Assembly (NCBI GenBank): GCA_913054425.1
Contig: CAJXJG010000001.1
Span: 10,191-74,190, forward strand
Origin: an uncultured Fidelibacterota bacterium
GTDB taxonomy: Bacteria; Fidelibacterota; Marinisomatia; Marinisomatales; UBA8229
DNA: 64,000 bases
Direction of reading: 5' to 3'
How positions within the stretch are numbered: the stretch's first letter is position 1; each line of letters opens with the position of its first letter. The notes below the pieces were generated by a model. The model ran no database searches, had not been told where the DNA came from, and worked only from the letters and a program-made list of their open reading frames with translations. Shown piece after piece: positions 48,951 through 58,272 of the stretch. The translations under genes were made by a program, and so were the position numbers.

Positions 48951-49016
48951 AGCTAGGAATGATTGTTTATGTTAGGTATGAATAAAAAAGAATAGATAAA
49001 ATACATATTGTTCGGC

Positions 49017-49394
49017 TTACCTTAATGGAATTATGTGGCCGAGAACATATCCAATAACTATTCCGGTTAAGAGAGCAACAGTAAGCACCCTTGAGCTGGC
49101 GACCTCTTTTGTGTATCCCTTTTTTATGGCTAATAAAGATACAAAATATCCCAAAGCGTTTAATATCCAGAAGAATGGGATTGTAAATACTTTTACGATG
49201 AAAGGGCCGATCCAGGGAATTAGAGCAATAAGGGCTCCCAATCCGGAAAACACCTGAGTGAACAAACCGAGGAGAAGGGTAAAAAAGACAACAGCCTTTT
49301 CATCAATCCCCATTTTGAGTGCAATAATAATACCGAAAAGGAGAATTGCCCAGATTAGAAAATGATTCTTATTTCTTTTTAGAAAATCATTCAA
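49017..49394 (-). CDS. Small polytopic membrane protein, unknown
   Basis: The 125-residue protein has about four hydrophobic segments: HFLIWAILLFGIIIAL, VVFFTLLLGLFTQVFSGLGA, FTIPFFWILNALGYFVSLLA and VLTVALLTGIVIGYVLGHII. I recognise no family. Its start overlaps the DUF3108 gene by eight bases, so it is probably co-translated with it and may act in the same envelope process. Confidence 0.65.
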   Translation of the reverse strand: MNDFLKRNKNHFLIWAILLFGIIIALKMGIDEKAVVFFTLLLGLFTQVFSGLGALIALIPWIGPFIVKVFTIPFFWILNALGYFVSLLAIKKGYTKEVASSRVLTVALLTGIVIGYVLGHIIPLR

Positions 49395-50130
49395 GATTAA
49401 TGATTGCTTTCATAGTTAATCTAGACATCTGAACTGATGCCTGAATAATTTTTCTTTCACCAGACTTTTCTACCCACAGTTGTTTTATAAGATTAGACTG
49501 GGTAATATTTTCGCTAAAATAATCGGTTTGATCAAGTATTTTTATTTTATTTTCAGTTGAGTCAATATCCAACCGATAATGATCACAAAGGATGGAGTCG
49601 TTTCCTGCCCAAACATTAATGGAGTCAGCCCAAAGAAGCCGAGCCTTAAACAGTCCTCCCTCGTGTTCCATCGGGTACCATATTGTATCAAGCTTATCAG
49701 CTTTTTGCTTGCTTACTCTGGTTAAAATGGTAAAGATTGTTTGACAGTCGCCAGGCCGCATCACAAGAGATTTGTCATAGAGAATTCCCTTTTGTTCCGG
49801 TATCCACACCCCCTTGAGTTTTTGTTTGAACTCTCCCTGATGAATTTTCTTTTCATAGGAACGGATTCCGTAGGTTACTGTATCAAAAGTGGTTTTGTAT
49901 TGGTTGTCAAATGGCCAGAGATAGTTCATTAATCCGATAGATTTTGTTGTGATTTGAATTGATTCGTGATTGTTCTTTTCAAAATGTATCTCTCCAATTT
50001 TAATGCCCCAGACAGTCAGGTTGTACATTTGTCCTGGAAGGAAAGACAAAATAAACATCCAGGGGATATAATTAATTGCTGCTGTTTTAAGTTGGTTTCT
50101 GTAAAAAAGTGATTTTTTCGTAAGAAGCAT
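49387..50130 (-). CDS. DUF3108 family envelope protein
   Basis: The 247-residue protein has an N-terminal hydrophobic segment (INYIPWMFILSFLPG) and a beta-rich body typical of DUF3108. NLTVWGIKIGEIHFE is the family opening and TTKSIGLMNYLWPFDNQY follows. YDTVTY-like and GDCQTIFTIL segments appear, then a C-terminal part with LWVEKSGERKII and MSRLTM. DUF3108 proteins are exported and of unknown function; structures show a lipid-carrier-like barrel. It starts two bases from the end of the glycosyltransferase gene and overlaps the small membrane protein. Confidence 0.72.
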   Translation of the reverse strand: MLLTKKSLFYRNQLKTAAINYIPWMFILSFLPGQMYNLTVWGIKIGEIHFEKNNHESIQITTKSIGLMNYLWPFDNQYKTTFDTVTYGIRSYEKKIHQGEFKQKLKGVWIPEQKGILYDKSLVMRPGDCQTIFTILTRVSKQKADKLDTIWYPMEHEGGLFKARLLWADSINVWAGNDSILCDHYRLDIDSTENKIKILDQTDYFSENITQSNLIKQLWVEKSGERKIIQASVQMSRLTMKAIINLE

Positions 50131-50131
50131 T

Positions 50132-51238
50132 TTAAGTTTTCCAGCGAAATTTCCCTATCAGTCCGGAAAAACCAATAAACGGGATATAGACAGGTTGAAA
50201 AAGCGACCAAACGATGAATGTTGAGATCTTTATCGGAGTGTTGAATTTTGTGCTTCCTGCTTGAATTACAAGACCATCGAAAAAAGTTTTTCCACCCCAA
50301 AAAATTGGAAAATAATACAATATGGGAGTAAAAAAAAATCCAAGCAATAAAGACAGGTTACAGAGAAAAGCGGAAAAGAGAAAAAAGAGAAAAAAAGTGT
50401 TTTGTTTTGCTAACGTGCGAGCGTTAGAGGCCCAGCGAATTCTTTGATTTAAATACTGTTTTACTGATAACACAGGAGATGTTTTGACAAAACCTTCCGG
50501 TGAAGTGTTGAAAATAACCCCGTGTTTTTTCGAAATGGACTGTACTAAATACATATCATCGCCAGAAACCTGATTGGAAACAGGAGTAAAACCACTAATC
50601 ATATCAAAAGCAGATCGACGAAAAGCAAGGTTTTGTCCGGAGCCCGACCAGGCATTTTCCCATCCTAGGGAGCCGGCATTTGCAGACATGAGCGCTAAGA
50701 AATCCAGCGCTTGATAATGGCATAAAAATGATTTCTGGGACCGGTCTATTGCAGAATATCCCACCACAATCCCGGTACTTTTTTTAAATGAAGAAACCAT
50801 ACTTGATATCCATGTTTTCGATACGAAACAATCAGCATCGGTGGATATAATTATTTCTCCAGACGAAAGATCAATTGCCCTAGAGAGAGCATGTTTTTTA
50901 GGAGACATCTTTTTTGACTGCTCAGTTATTTTAATGCCCGAAAAGTGGGGAAACCGATTGGAGTAGTTTGTAATACATTCCCATGTTTTGTCTGTTGATC
51001 TGTCATCTGCTATGATAATTTCTAATTTATCAACGGGATAATCTTGTTTTACCAGCGTTGAGAGGAGCCTTGGCAGAAGGAACTCTTCATTTCTTGCTGC
51101 TACAATCACAGATACAGGAGGATAATGTTTACGGATATTTTGATTTGGTTTTAGGCGTTTTAATCCTATCCAGAAATAAAGTGTAAAGCAAATATAAAGG
51201 CTTAAGCTGGAAACAAGAACAATTAAGAGAAAAATCAT
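50132..51238 (-). CDS. Membrane GT2-family glycosyltransferase
   Basis: The 368-residue protein has an N-terminal membrane helix and a GT2 catalytic domain: PVSVIVAARNEEFLLPRLL, then IIADDRSTDKTWE, STDADCF (metal-binding D-x-D) and VSGDDMYLV. The QRIRW motif in YLNQRIRWASNA fits processive or membrane-linked GT2 enzymes. Two or three helices close the protein (FLFFLFSAFLCNLSLLLGF). It probably transfers sugars to a lipid or polysaccharide at the inner membrane; the acceptor is unknown. It overlaps mgtE by four bases (51235-51238). Confidence 0.87.
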   Translation of the reverse strand: MIFLLIVLVSSLSLYICFTLYFWIGLKRLKPNQNIRKHYPPVSVIVAARNEEFLLPRLLSTLVKQDYPVDKLEIIIADDRSTDKTWECITNYSNRFPHFSGIKITEQSKKMSPKKHALSRAIDLSSGEIIISTDADCFVSKTWISSMVSSFKKSTGIVVGYSAIDRSQKSFLCHYQALDFLALMSANAGSLGWENAWSGSGQNLAFRRSAFDMISGFTPVSNQVSGDDMYLVQSISKKHGVIFNTSPEGFVKTSPVLSVKQYLNQRIRWASNARTLAKQNTFFLFFLFSAFLCNLSLLLGFFFTPILYYFPIFWGGKTFFDGLVIQAGSTKFNTPIKISTFIVWSLFQPVYIPFIGFSGLIGKFRWKT

Positions 51239-52608
51239 CCGCTGGGAATAAGAGCAGAAGCTATCAGGAAATAAAGAGTAACACCTATAATGTCAATGCT
51301 GGTTGTGACAAAGGGACCCGTAGCAATTGCAGGATCAATAGTCAGCTTTCGGAAAAGAAGAGGCACAAGCGTACCTACAAAGGTAGAGATGATCATTGAT
51401 GATAATATGCTCAATGAGATTATAAGTCCTAAATAAGGTGTTGTGTTGACAAATTTTAGAGTCGCAAAAACCCCCAATAACAGTCCATATAAAATCCCAA
51501 GGATGAGACCGACCTTAATTTCTTTTAAGATGATTTTTAGGTTATTGCCAATATCAACACGCCCAGTAGCTAGGCCTCGAACAATAATTGTGGATGATTG
51601 GATTCCAATATTACCACCCATGCCAATAATAACCGGAATGAATGCTGCGAGGGCAACGGTGGTTTCAAGCATGTTTTTGAAAACACCAATTATAGCTACA
51701 GCAGCTACTCCACCGATACAACTCGCAAAAAGCCATGGGAGCCTTGAGCGGGCATTTCCCCAGGCAGATTTTAGAAGTATTTCCCGGTCTTTTCCAGCGC
51801 CTGCCATTTGGAGAAAATCTTCTGTTGCCTCTTCTCTGATTACATCCACCACGTCGTCTACCGTAACGATTCCAAGCATATGGTCTTCTAAGTCAATAAC
51901 AGGTACTGCCAGGTAATTGTACCGAGAAACTATTTTTGCCACCTCTTCCTGGTCTGTTTCTGGCTGGACAGAAACGACATTTTTTGTCATGATGTTGCCT
52001 AGTGTTTTTTCAGGATGAGCAATTACAAGATCCCGGAGTGATATAACACCGACAAGACAGTCGTCGTTGTCAGTTACATAAAGATAAAAAACCATTTCGG
52101 CTTCTTCTTGATCTTGGAGGCTTTGAATAGCGTCCCGGGCAATTATGTTTTCATGGAGGGTAAATACATCTGTGGACATCAGGCCCCCGGCGCTGTCTTC
52201 TGGATAACCCATAATCTCTTCCACTTCTTTCTTTTCTTCTTTCTGAAGCAGTTCAAGAACGGCATTCGTCATTTGTTCAGATAAAAGATTTAGAATATCA
52301 GCCTGATCATTTGAACCTAGTTCATGAAAGATAGTTGCTATTCTCTCAGGATCTTCATTCTCAAGAATTTTAACAAGAATTGCTTCATCTAATTCTGTTA
52401 AAAATTCTGCAGTGTGTTCTTCTTCTCTCATGAGATCAAACAGAGTTTTTTGCTCAACATCAGTAAAATACCGGAAGAGTACCGCTAAATCTGCAGGGTG
52501 TGTTTTCTGTATAATTTTTGTCAGATTTGTGTGGGCGTGTCGGCGGAGCAGCCGGCGGAAGGTGTTCCTAAGGACGGAAATTTCATGGCTGAACATTTCT
52601 TTTTTCAT
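51235..52608 (-). CDS. mgtE: MgtE-type magnesium channel
   Basis: The 457-residue protein shows the MgtE order. The helical N domain contains HPADLAVLFRYF and FDLMREEEHTAEFLTEL. Two CBS domains follow (MGYPEDSAGGLMSTDVF, then IMTKNVVSVQPETDQEEVA). A C-terminal membrane domain of five helices has RLPWLFAS, GMGGNIGIQSSTIIVRGLA and DPAIATGPFVTT, the pore segment. Cytosolic Mg2+ closes the channel through the N and CBS domains. It is coupled to genes on both sides by four-base overlaps. Confidence 0.93.
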   Translation of the reverse strand: MKKEMFSHEISVLRNTFRRLLRRHAHTNLTKIIQKTHPADLAVLFRYFTDVEQKTLFDLMREEEHTAEFLTELDEAILVKILENEDPERIATIFHELGSNDQADILNLLSEQMTNAVLELLQKEEKKEVEEIMGYPEDSAGGLMSTDVFTLHENIIARDAIQSLQDQEEAEMVFYLYVTDNDDCLVGVISLRDLVIAHPEKTLGNIMTKNVVSVQPETDQEEVAKIVSRYNYLAVPVIDLEDHMLGIVTVDDVVDVIREEATEDFLQMAGAGKDREILLKSAWGNARSRLPWLFASCIGGVAAVAIIGVFKNMLETTVALAAFIPVIIGMGGNIGIQSSTIIVRGLATGRVDIGNNLKIILKEIKVGLILGILYGLLLGVFATLKFVNTTPYLGLIISLSILSSMIISTFVGTLVPLLFRKLTIDPAIATGPFVTTSIDIIGVTLYFLIASALIPSG

Positions 52609-53408
52609 GATAGGATCTCCAAATGAGTGTGTAATCGTTTAAATCCAATAATTATTAGCCCTACTGCTGCCGCTAACAGCAGGGGGGAAACGTGGCCATT
52701 CCAGGAATAAATTTTTTCTATTGATGGTGTAGTATTGTTTAGCAACAGAGCGAAGCTGTTGTTTAATCCATGAAGAATAAAACTAGGAATAATAGATCCC
52801 GTTCGCCATGCAAGATATCCCAAGAGAACGCCCATAAAATAAATCTGAATTATCCAGTAAGGGTTCATATGAATGAAGGCAAAGAAAATACTGGTTATTA
52901 GAATAGCTTTTGTGACATCTTTCCAGGATTCTTCCAAAAATTTTTGGAGAAAACCACGAAATATAAGTTCTTCGGTCAATGGAGCAAGAATCGAAATGGT
53001 GAACAGAAGAAAAACCGCTGACCAGATAGAATCAAATCTTAGCATATTTGCCAGTTGATCAAAAGAGTCTGGCTGTGGCAGTATCAGGTTTGTTAGACGA
53101 TCAATTTCATCTGAAATTACAATAATGCCGACAGATAAAAGAATAGTTGCAGATAGAACAGTTGTTGGTACCGACTGAAGACGGAATCTGTTCGCAAATG
53201 ATTCTTTTCTAAAATAGAGAAAAACCAGGAGAGGAATAATCATGAAACCCTGCCCAAGGAAAATAGACAGCAGTGAAAGCGTACGCGTGTTTTCTTCAGG
53301 TAAAAATGTGGAGCTAAAGAAAAAAGGAAAAGATCCGGCCAGTATCGCGATCAGGACAGAGACGAGTACAATGCCGAAAGCGGTTTTGACAGTAAGGGTC
53401 TGGTTCAT
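52605..53408 (-). CDS. CPBP family intramembrane protease
   Basis: The 267-residue polytopic protein has the CPBP/Abi motifs: EELIFRGFLQ (glutamates and arginine), FFAFIHMNPYW with the first histidine, and FILHGLNNSF with the second. About seven hydrophobic segments fit the family. Such proteins are glutamate-type intramembrane proteases related to CAAX prenyl endopeptidases; bacterial roles vary. Its stop overlaps mgtE by four bases, so it belongs to this membrane-protein run. The 87-base gap to the SpoU gene holds no obvious hairpin terminator. Confidence 0.85.
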   Translation of the reverse strand: MNQTLTVKTAFGIVLVSVLIAILAGSFPFFFSSTFLPEENTRTLSLLSIFLGQGFMIIPLLVFLYFRKESFANRFRLQSVPTTVLSATILLSVGIIVISDEIDRLTNLILPQPDSFDQLANMLRFDSIWSAVFLLFTISILAPLTEELIFRGFLQKFLEESWKDVTKAILITSIFFAFIHMNPYWIIQIYFMGVLLGYLAWRTGSIIPSFILHGLNNSFALLLNNTTPSIEKIYSWNGHVSPLLLAAAVGLIIIGFKRLHTHLEILS

Positions 53409-53495
53409 GTGGGTCTGATTCCTTATTTTTCATAGCACACGAAATTACGTTTTTTATAAGAACAAGGAAAGAAGTTAGGTTTCCCTTCCTATTCT

Positions 53496-54257
53496 TTAAA
53501 GGGAAGTTATTTGGTGAAGTATGATTCCGCCGGCTATTGCTACATTTAGCGAATCTCCCATACCAATTTTTGGAATGGAAACGGTACAATCTAGTAGCGG
53601 GATATTTCTTAATGAAATACCATCCGCTTCGTTTCCCAGCACTAACACCCAGGGCATTGAGTTTGAGAGTGTTATGTTGCTAAGGGGGGTACCGTTTTGA
53701 TCTGCCCCAACGGCAGTATATTTGTGTGTTTTATATTCAGATAAATCCATGTTTTGATAGATGGAAAGATGAAAATGCGACCCCATGCCGCCGCGAACAA
53801 CTTTTTGGTTGTACGGATCAATACAGCCCGGGGAAAAAGCAACATGGGTAACATGAAACCATGCCGCCGTCCTGAGGAGAGTGCCTAGATTCCCAGGGTC
53901 ACGGATGCAATCTAAATAGAGCCAATTTACCCTTTTTGAGAGATCGGGGGAGTCTTGTTTTGGCAAGGAACACGTGGCAATAATGCCCGGTGGAGTTACT
54001 GTACCAGAAAGTTTTTTCATTATTGATTCTTGAACAGTTGTCAGAACGTAATTTGTCTTTTGAAGGGTTTGGAGAAAACGGACGTGTTTGGGATGTTGTG
54101 CAAATGAATCCGTCATATAAATCTGCAGATTTGGTGTTGTACTTTTCACGGCCTCAGTAATGGGACGTAAACCCTCTATGATAAATTGCTCATATTGTTT
54201 ACGGTATTTTTTCTTTGACAGGGAACGGATTTGTTTTATTTCAGTCTTAGTTATCAT
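53496..54257 (-). CDS. SpoU (TrmH) family 2'-O-ribose methyltransferase
   Basis: The 253-residue protein has an N-terminal substrate-binding domain (KTEIKQIRSLSKKKYR and FIIEGLRPITEAVK) and the SPOUT knot. Motif 1 is DCIRDPGNLGTLLRTAAWF, motif 2 is VLVLGNEADGIS, and motif 3 is VSIPKIGMGDSLNVAIAGGI. It uses S-adenosylmethionine on rRNA or tRNA; the exact nucleotide cannot be told. It overlaps the amidohydrolase by four bases. Confidence 0.92.
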   Translation of the reverse strand: MITKTEIKQIRSLSKKKYRKQYEQFIIEGLRPITEAVKSTTPNLQIYMTDSFAQHPKHVRFLQTLQKTNYVLTTVQESIMKKLSGTVTPPGIIATCSLPKQDSPDLSKRVNWLYLDCIRDPGNLGTLLRTAAWFHVTHVAFSPGCIDPYNQKVVRGGMGSHFHLSIYQNMDLSEYKTHKYTAVGADQNGTPLSNITLSNSMPWVLVLGNEADGISLRNIPLLDCTVSIPKIGMGDSLNVAIAGGIILHQITSL

Positions 54258-55822
54258 TCAGCGTACACCACCTTTCCGTTAACAATTGTGAATAATACTT
54301 TTGTATGTAAGATATCTTCTGGTGGAATAGATGTCAGGTTATTTGAAAGAACAGTAAAGTGTGCATGAAACCCGGATTTTATTTTTCCTCTTGTGTTTTC
54401 TGTAAAAGCGGCGTAGGCAGGCCATTCAGTGTACATAAGAATTGCCTGTTCAATGGTAAGCCGCTCATGTCTTCTCCAGCCGCCAGCGGGGTGTCCGGAG
54501 TTATCCTTCCGGGTGACGGCAGCGTAAATCCCGGAGAGCGGATCTGGGGATTCAACCGGGGCATCCGAACCTCCAGCAATAATGGTTCCTGATGTGAGAA
54601 GAGACTGCCAATTATATGCTTTATGTAAACGATCTGTCCCTAGTCGTTTATTAATCCAATGCATATCGCTGGTGCAGTGGGCTGGTTGCATGGAAGGAAT
54701 AACTCCAATCTCAGCAAAACGTTTAATATCATTTGGATGAAGAATTTGAGCATGTTCAATACGATTACGTAATTTTCTCTCTCCCACGGTTTCAAAAATA
54801 TGAAGACCAATTCGGTTGGCACGATCGCCAATACAATGGATACTGACTTGGAATCCCGCACCATTAAATTTTTTGACTTTATTGATGGCTTGTTGTGTAT
54901 TAAGTAATATAATTCCGGTATTCTCAGGATCATCATAGTAGGGGCGCAGAAGAGCCGCCCCCCTTGAGCCAAGAGCGCCATCCAGAAATAGTTTTATGGT
55001 TCTTATAGTGAGATAGCCATTGTCATCAAAAAACGGTCCAGATGTTAAGTAGCTGTCATAGACCCTATGATCATCGTTTAACATGGCGTAAATACAAATG
55101 TTAAGTTGTTTTTCAGAAATGATATCCTTTAGAATTTCAATTGTTTCAAGATCAGTTCCAGCATCGTGGACAAAGGTAATTCCCAGACGGTTTAGCAGGG
55201 AAATGGCCATGAGTAGCATTCTTTTTTTAGCTGCTCTGGAATATTTTGGAATGAATCGACTGACCAATTCCATTGCACTGTCAATTAAAATGCCAGTGGG
55301 TTCTCCATAATTGTCCCGGAGTATTTTTCCCCCATCCGGATCTTTTGTGTCCTTTGTAATATTTGCAATTGTTAATGCTCTAGAATTAACCCAGGCAGTG
55401 TGCCCATCTATCCGCTTGAGGTAAATGGGAATATTAGGGGAGACAGCATCAAGCATCTCTTTAGTGGGATAACCAGTGTCTGCCCAATTGTTTTGGTCCC
55501 ATCCCCACCCTTGAAACCACTGTTCTTTGCTGACTTTTTTTATTTTTTGAACCACTTTTTCAATAATTTTCTCCAAGCTGATAATGTTATTTAGGCATAG
55601 AGTTTCCAGGGACACTCCAAGCCCAAGGAGATGTATGTGTGAATCTGTGAAACCGGGATAGACTATACCACCCCTTAAATCAATCGTTTCATCACCGCTT
55701 ATTTCGTCGGAAAGACCAATTGTTTTGATAGTTCCTTCTCTGCAAAGGATGGCATCAGCTTTTGGGTGTCCGCCGATAGTACAGTTGATAAATCGGGTTG
55801 ATTTTCTAAAGGGTGTTATCAT
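54254..55822 (-). CDS. YtcJ-type amidohydrolase (metal-dependent)
   Basis: The 522-residue protein belongs to the amidohydrolase superfamily, YtcJ/COG1574 group. The N-terminal metal motif is PGFTDSHIHLLGLG. DGHTAWVNSRAL, GALGSRGAALLRPYYD, SIHCIGDRA, RIEHAQIL and GGSDAPVESPDP follow in the usual order, and RGKIKSGFHAHFTVLS is at the end. These enzymes hydrolyse amide or related bonds; the substrate is unknown. No export signal is seen, so it is likely cytoplasmic. It is the first gene of the minus-strand run and divergent from proS. Confidence 0.9.
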   Translation of the reverse strand: MITPFRKSTRFINCTIGGHPKADAILCREGTIKTIGLSDEISGDETIDLRGGIVYPGFTDSHIHLLGLGVSLETLCLNNIISLEKIIEKVVQKIKKVSKEQWFQGWGWDQNNWADTGYPTKEMLDAVSPNIPIYLKRIDGHTAWVNSRALTIANITKDTKDPDGGKILRDNYGEPTGILIDSAMELVSRFIPKYSRAAKKRMLLMAISLLNRLGITFVHDAGTDLETIEILKDIISEKQLNICIYAMLNDDHRVYDSYLTSGPFFDDNGYLTIRTIKLFLDGALGSRGAALLRPYYDDPENTGIILLNTQQAINKVKKFNGAGFQVSIHCIGDRANRIGLHIFETVGERKLRNRIEHAQILHPNDIKRFAEIGVIPSMQPAHCTSDMHWINKRLGTDRLHKAYNWQSLLTSGTIIAGGSDAPVESPDPLSGIYAAVTRKDNSGHPAGGWRRHERLTIEQAILMYTEWPAYAAFTENTRGKIKSGFHAHFTVLSNNLTSIPPEDILHTKVLFTIVNGKVVYAE

Positions 55823-56029
55823 AAAATCTTGTTATAAGTTGAGCAATACTCCGTGTGTTTTTGGTAATTCTTAAAAGAAAATAGGAAAAATCATGAGAAT
55901 AAAAAAACAAGGAAGGTCTTAAAACGTTTTTATTGAATGCTCCGGTCATCCCCGGTAATTTCTATTCAAGTCTTTATTCAAATTATAATAGAGAAATCAA
56001 CCAGATTAAATTGTTAAAAAATCAGGATT

Positions 56030-57499
56030 ATGTCTAAGGGTATTACGCCGCAGAGCCAAAATTATGCTTCCTGGTATACTGATGTGGTCAAGCAGGCCGG
56101 GCTTGCAGATTATGGTCCTGTGAAGGGTACTATGGTTATCAGGCCGTACGGTTTTATTCTCTGGGAGAACATTAAGGAACCTTTGGATCGTATGATTAAA
56201 GAGACTGGACATGTCAATGCATATTTCCCGCTGTTGATCCCCAAGTCTTTTTTTTCCAAGGAGGCAGAACATATTAAGGGCTTTGCAAAAGAGTGTGCAG
56301 TGGTAACTCACACGAGGCTTAAAATTGATGATGAGGGCGAAATTATTGTTGATCCAGAATCAAAACTTGAAGAAGAAGTAATAATACGACCGACCTCTGA
56401 AACCGTCATTTGGTCTATGTACAAAAAATGGATTCAATCCTACCGTGATCTTCCGGTACTTATTAATCAATGGGTAAATATAGTAAGGTGGGAAATGAGA
56501 ACGCGCCTTTTCTTGAGAACCTCTGAATTTTTATGGCAGGAAGGACACACTGCCCATGCCACGGCGGAGGAGGCTGAGGAAGAAACCTTGAAGATCCTTG
56601 GATTATATAAGAAACTGGCAGAAGAATTTCTCGCAATCCCGGTTTTAACAGGATTGAAATCAGAATCGGAAAAGTTTGCTGGGGCAGAACAGACCTATTG
56701 TATAGAAGCTATGATGAGGGATAAGAGAGCGCTTCAGGCTGGCACATCTCATAACTTAGGGCAAAATTTTTCTCGAGCTTTTAATGTTACCTTTCAAAAT
56801 AGAGACAACCAAGAAGAGCTGGTTTTTGCTACCAGCTGGGGTGTGAGTACCCGTCTTGTTGGGGCTGTAATTATGGCCCATGGTGATGATAAAGGTTTAC
56901 GCCTGCCTCCGAAAATTGCTCCATACCAAGTTGTGATGGTTCCTATTTCCCGGGATGAAAGTGGGTGTTTAAAAGTGCGAAAATTTATTTCTCCTGTTTT
57001 AGATGAAATGAGAGCCAAGGGTGTTCGTATCTATGAAGACTGGAGCGATAATACCCCAGGATTTAAATTTAATGAATGGGAGATGAAAGGTGTTCCCCTC
57101 CGGCTTGAAGTGGGCCCAAGGGATATCGAGGGTGGGAAAGCAGTTCTTGTTCGCCGTGACACAGGCGAAAAGATAATCCTTGAAAAAAACGTATTAACAG
57201 AACAAATTCCCTTATTACTTGAAGAAATTCAGAAAGGGTTGTTTGATCAGGCGCTGGCATTTAGACAAAAGAACACCCACACGGTTTCGTCTTATAGTAA
57301 CTTTAAGGATATTATTGAAAATAAAGGCGGTTTTATTCGCTGTGGATGGGATGGAACACAGAAAACAGAAATGAAAATAAAAGAGGATACAAAAGCAACA
57401 ATCCGCTGTATTTTATATAAAGAGGACCCCAGTGAAATGAGGTGTGTTTATTCCGGGAATTCTGCAAAACATGTTGTTATCTATGGGAAAGCGTATTAA
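56030..57499 (+). CDS. proS: Prolyl-tRNA synthetase, archaeal/eukaryotic type
   Basis: The 489-residue enzyme charges tRNA-Pro. It is the short ProS type 3 form and lacks the INS editing domain of the longer bacterial type. Class II motifs are GTMVIRPYGFILWENI, IIRPTSETVIW, NIVRWEMRTRLFLRTSEFLW (20 residues, motif 2) and a motif 3 region with GVSTRLVGAVIMAHGDD. An anticodon-binding domain follows, and the C-terminal domain ends in tyrosine (HVVIYGKAY), which is characteristic of this class. A TATAAT at 55984-55989 lies 40 bases before the ATG. The gene is complete. Confidence 0.95.
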   Translation: MSKGITPQSQNYASWYTDVVKQAGLADYGPVKGTMVIRPYGFILWENIKEPLDRMIKETGHVNAYFPLLIPKSFFSKEAEHIKGFAKECAVVTHTRLKIDDEGEIIVDPESKLEEEVIIRPTSETVIWSMYKKWIQSYRDLPVLINQWVNIVRWEMRTRLFLRTSEFLWQEGHTAHATAEEAEEETLKILGLYKKLAEEFLAIPVLTGLKSESEKFAGAEQTYCIEAMMRDKRALQAGTSHNLGQNFSRAFNVTFQNRDNQEELVFATSWGVSTRLVGAVIMAHGDDKGLRLPPKIAPYQVVMVPISRDESGCLKVRKFISPVLDEMRAKGVRIYEDWSDNTPGFKFNEWEMKGVPLRLEVGPRDIEGGKAVLVRRDTGEKIILEKNVLTEQIPLLLEEIQKGLFDQALAFRQKNTHTVSSYSNFKDIIENKGGFIRCGWDGTQKTEMKIKEDTKATIRCILYKEDPSEMRCVYSGNSAKHVVIYGKAY

Positions 57500-57585
57500 C
57501 ACGATCCATAATTTATTTAATCAAAGTTAAAAAAACCTTTCAAAAATTTATGGTTTTTATTTTTACTAATAAATCCTGAAATATA

Positions 57586-58272
57586 ATGATCGTTCATTCC
57601 CGTGCTATTGTTCTTAAAAGTTTTTCCTATAGTAACACAAGCATTATTGCAAGGTGCCTTACGAGAGAGAAGGGAAAGATCAGTGTTATTATTCATGGGG
57701 CAAAGAAAAAAAATTCGCAAAAAGCTGCATATTTTCAACCTGCTAATTATCTTGATTTAGTGCTTTATTTTAAAGAAACAAGAGAGATTCAAACAGTATC
57801 AAAGGTTTCTTTTGTCCAAACATGGTCACATTTGCAAAATGACCTAAAAAAAATTGCTTATGTGCTTTCCGTAATAGAATTGACTGACAAAACAGTTATA
57901 GACCATGATCCGCATAAGGAATTATTTGATGAGCTGGTGAATGTAATCCGGCTGTTTAATATTGGAGATAATCGGTTTAACCTGGTGTTTTGGTCTTTTG
58001 AATTAAAGCTATTGTCTCTCCTCGGCTTTAAACCAGACTTTAAGAAAAGGGATTTCGCAGGCATTATTTTTCCTAATCCATTTGCAGGTCCAAACAGTCG
58101 GGCGTTATTGAATGGACTTCAGAATAGTTCTCCGGATTCATTGAAAGACATTCCAATTACTAAAAAGGACAGAGCTGTGATTAGTGAGTATTTAACCACT
58201 TGTTTTCAGTATCATTTTGAAGGATTAAAGAAACTAAAGTCATTTGAAGTCTTGAGGAAAGTTCTCGTATGA
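57586..58272 (+). CDS. recO: RecO recombination mediator
   Basis: The 228-residue protein has the RecO N-terminal OB fold (VHSRAIVLKSFSYSNTSII, then CLTREKGKISVIIHGAKK) and the helical C-terminal domain (FELKLLSLLGFKPD). The zinc finger cysteines found in many RecO proteins are absent. RecO loads RecA with RecR; RecF, its usual partner, is missing from its normal place after dnaN in this genome. The next gene overlaps by ATGA (58269-58272). Confidence 0.9.
   Translation: MIVHSRAIVLKSFSYSNTSIIARCLTREKGKISVIIHGAKKKNSQKAAYFQPANYLDLVLYFKETREIQTVSKVSFVQTWSHLQNDLKKIAYVLSVIELTDKTVIDHDPHKELFDELVNVIRLFNIGDNRFNLVFWSFELKLLSLLGFKPDFKKRDFAGIIFPNPFAGPNSRALLNGLQNSSPDSLKDIPITKKDRAVISEYLTTCFQYHFEGLKKLKSFEVLRKVLV

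Noticed and set aside
51443..51916. Plus-strand 157-residue ORF opposite mgtE
   Set aside because: It is a shadow of the mgtE membrane domain; the conserved MgtE motifs prove the minus strand is coding.
53409..53495. Possible terminator between the SpoU and CPBP genes
   Set aside because: Only a 5-bp CTTCC/GGAAG pairing with a long loop and no T run; it is not convincing.
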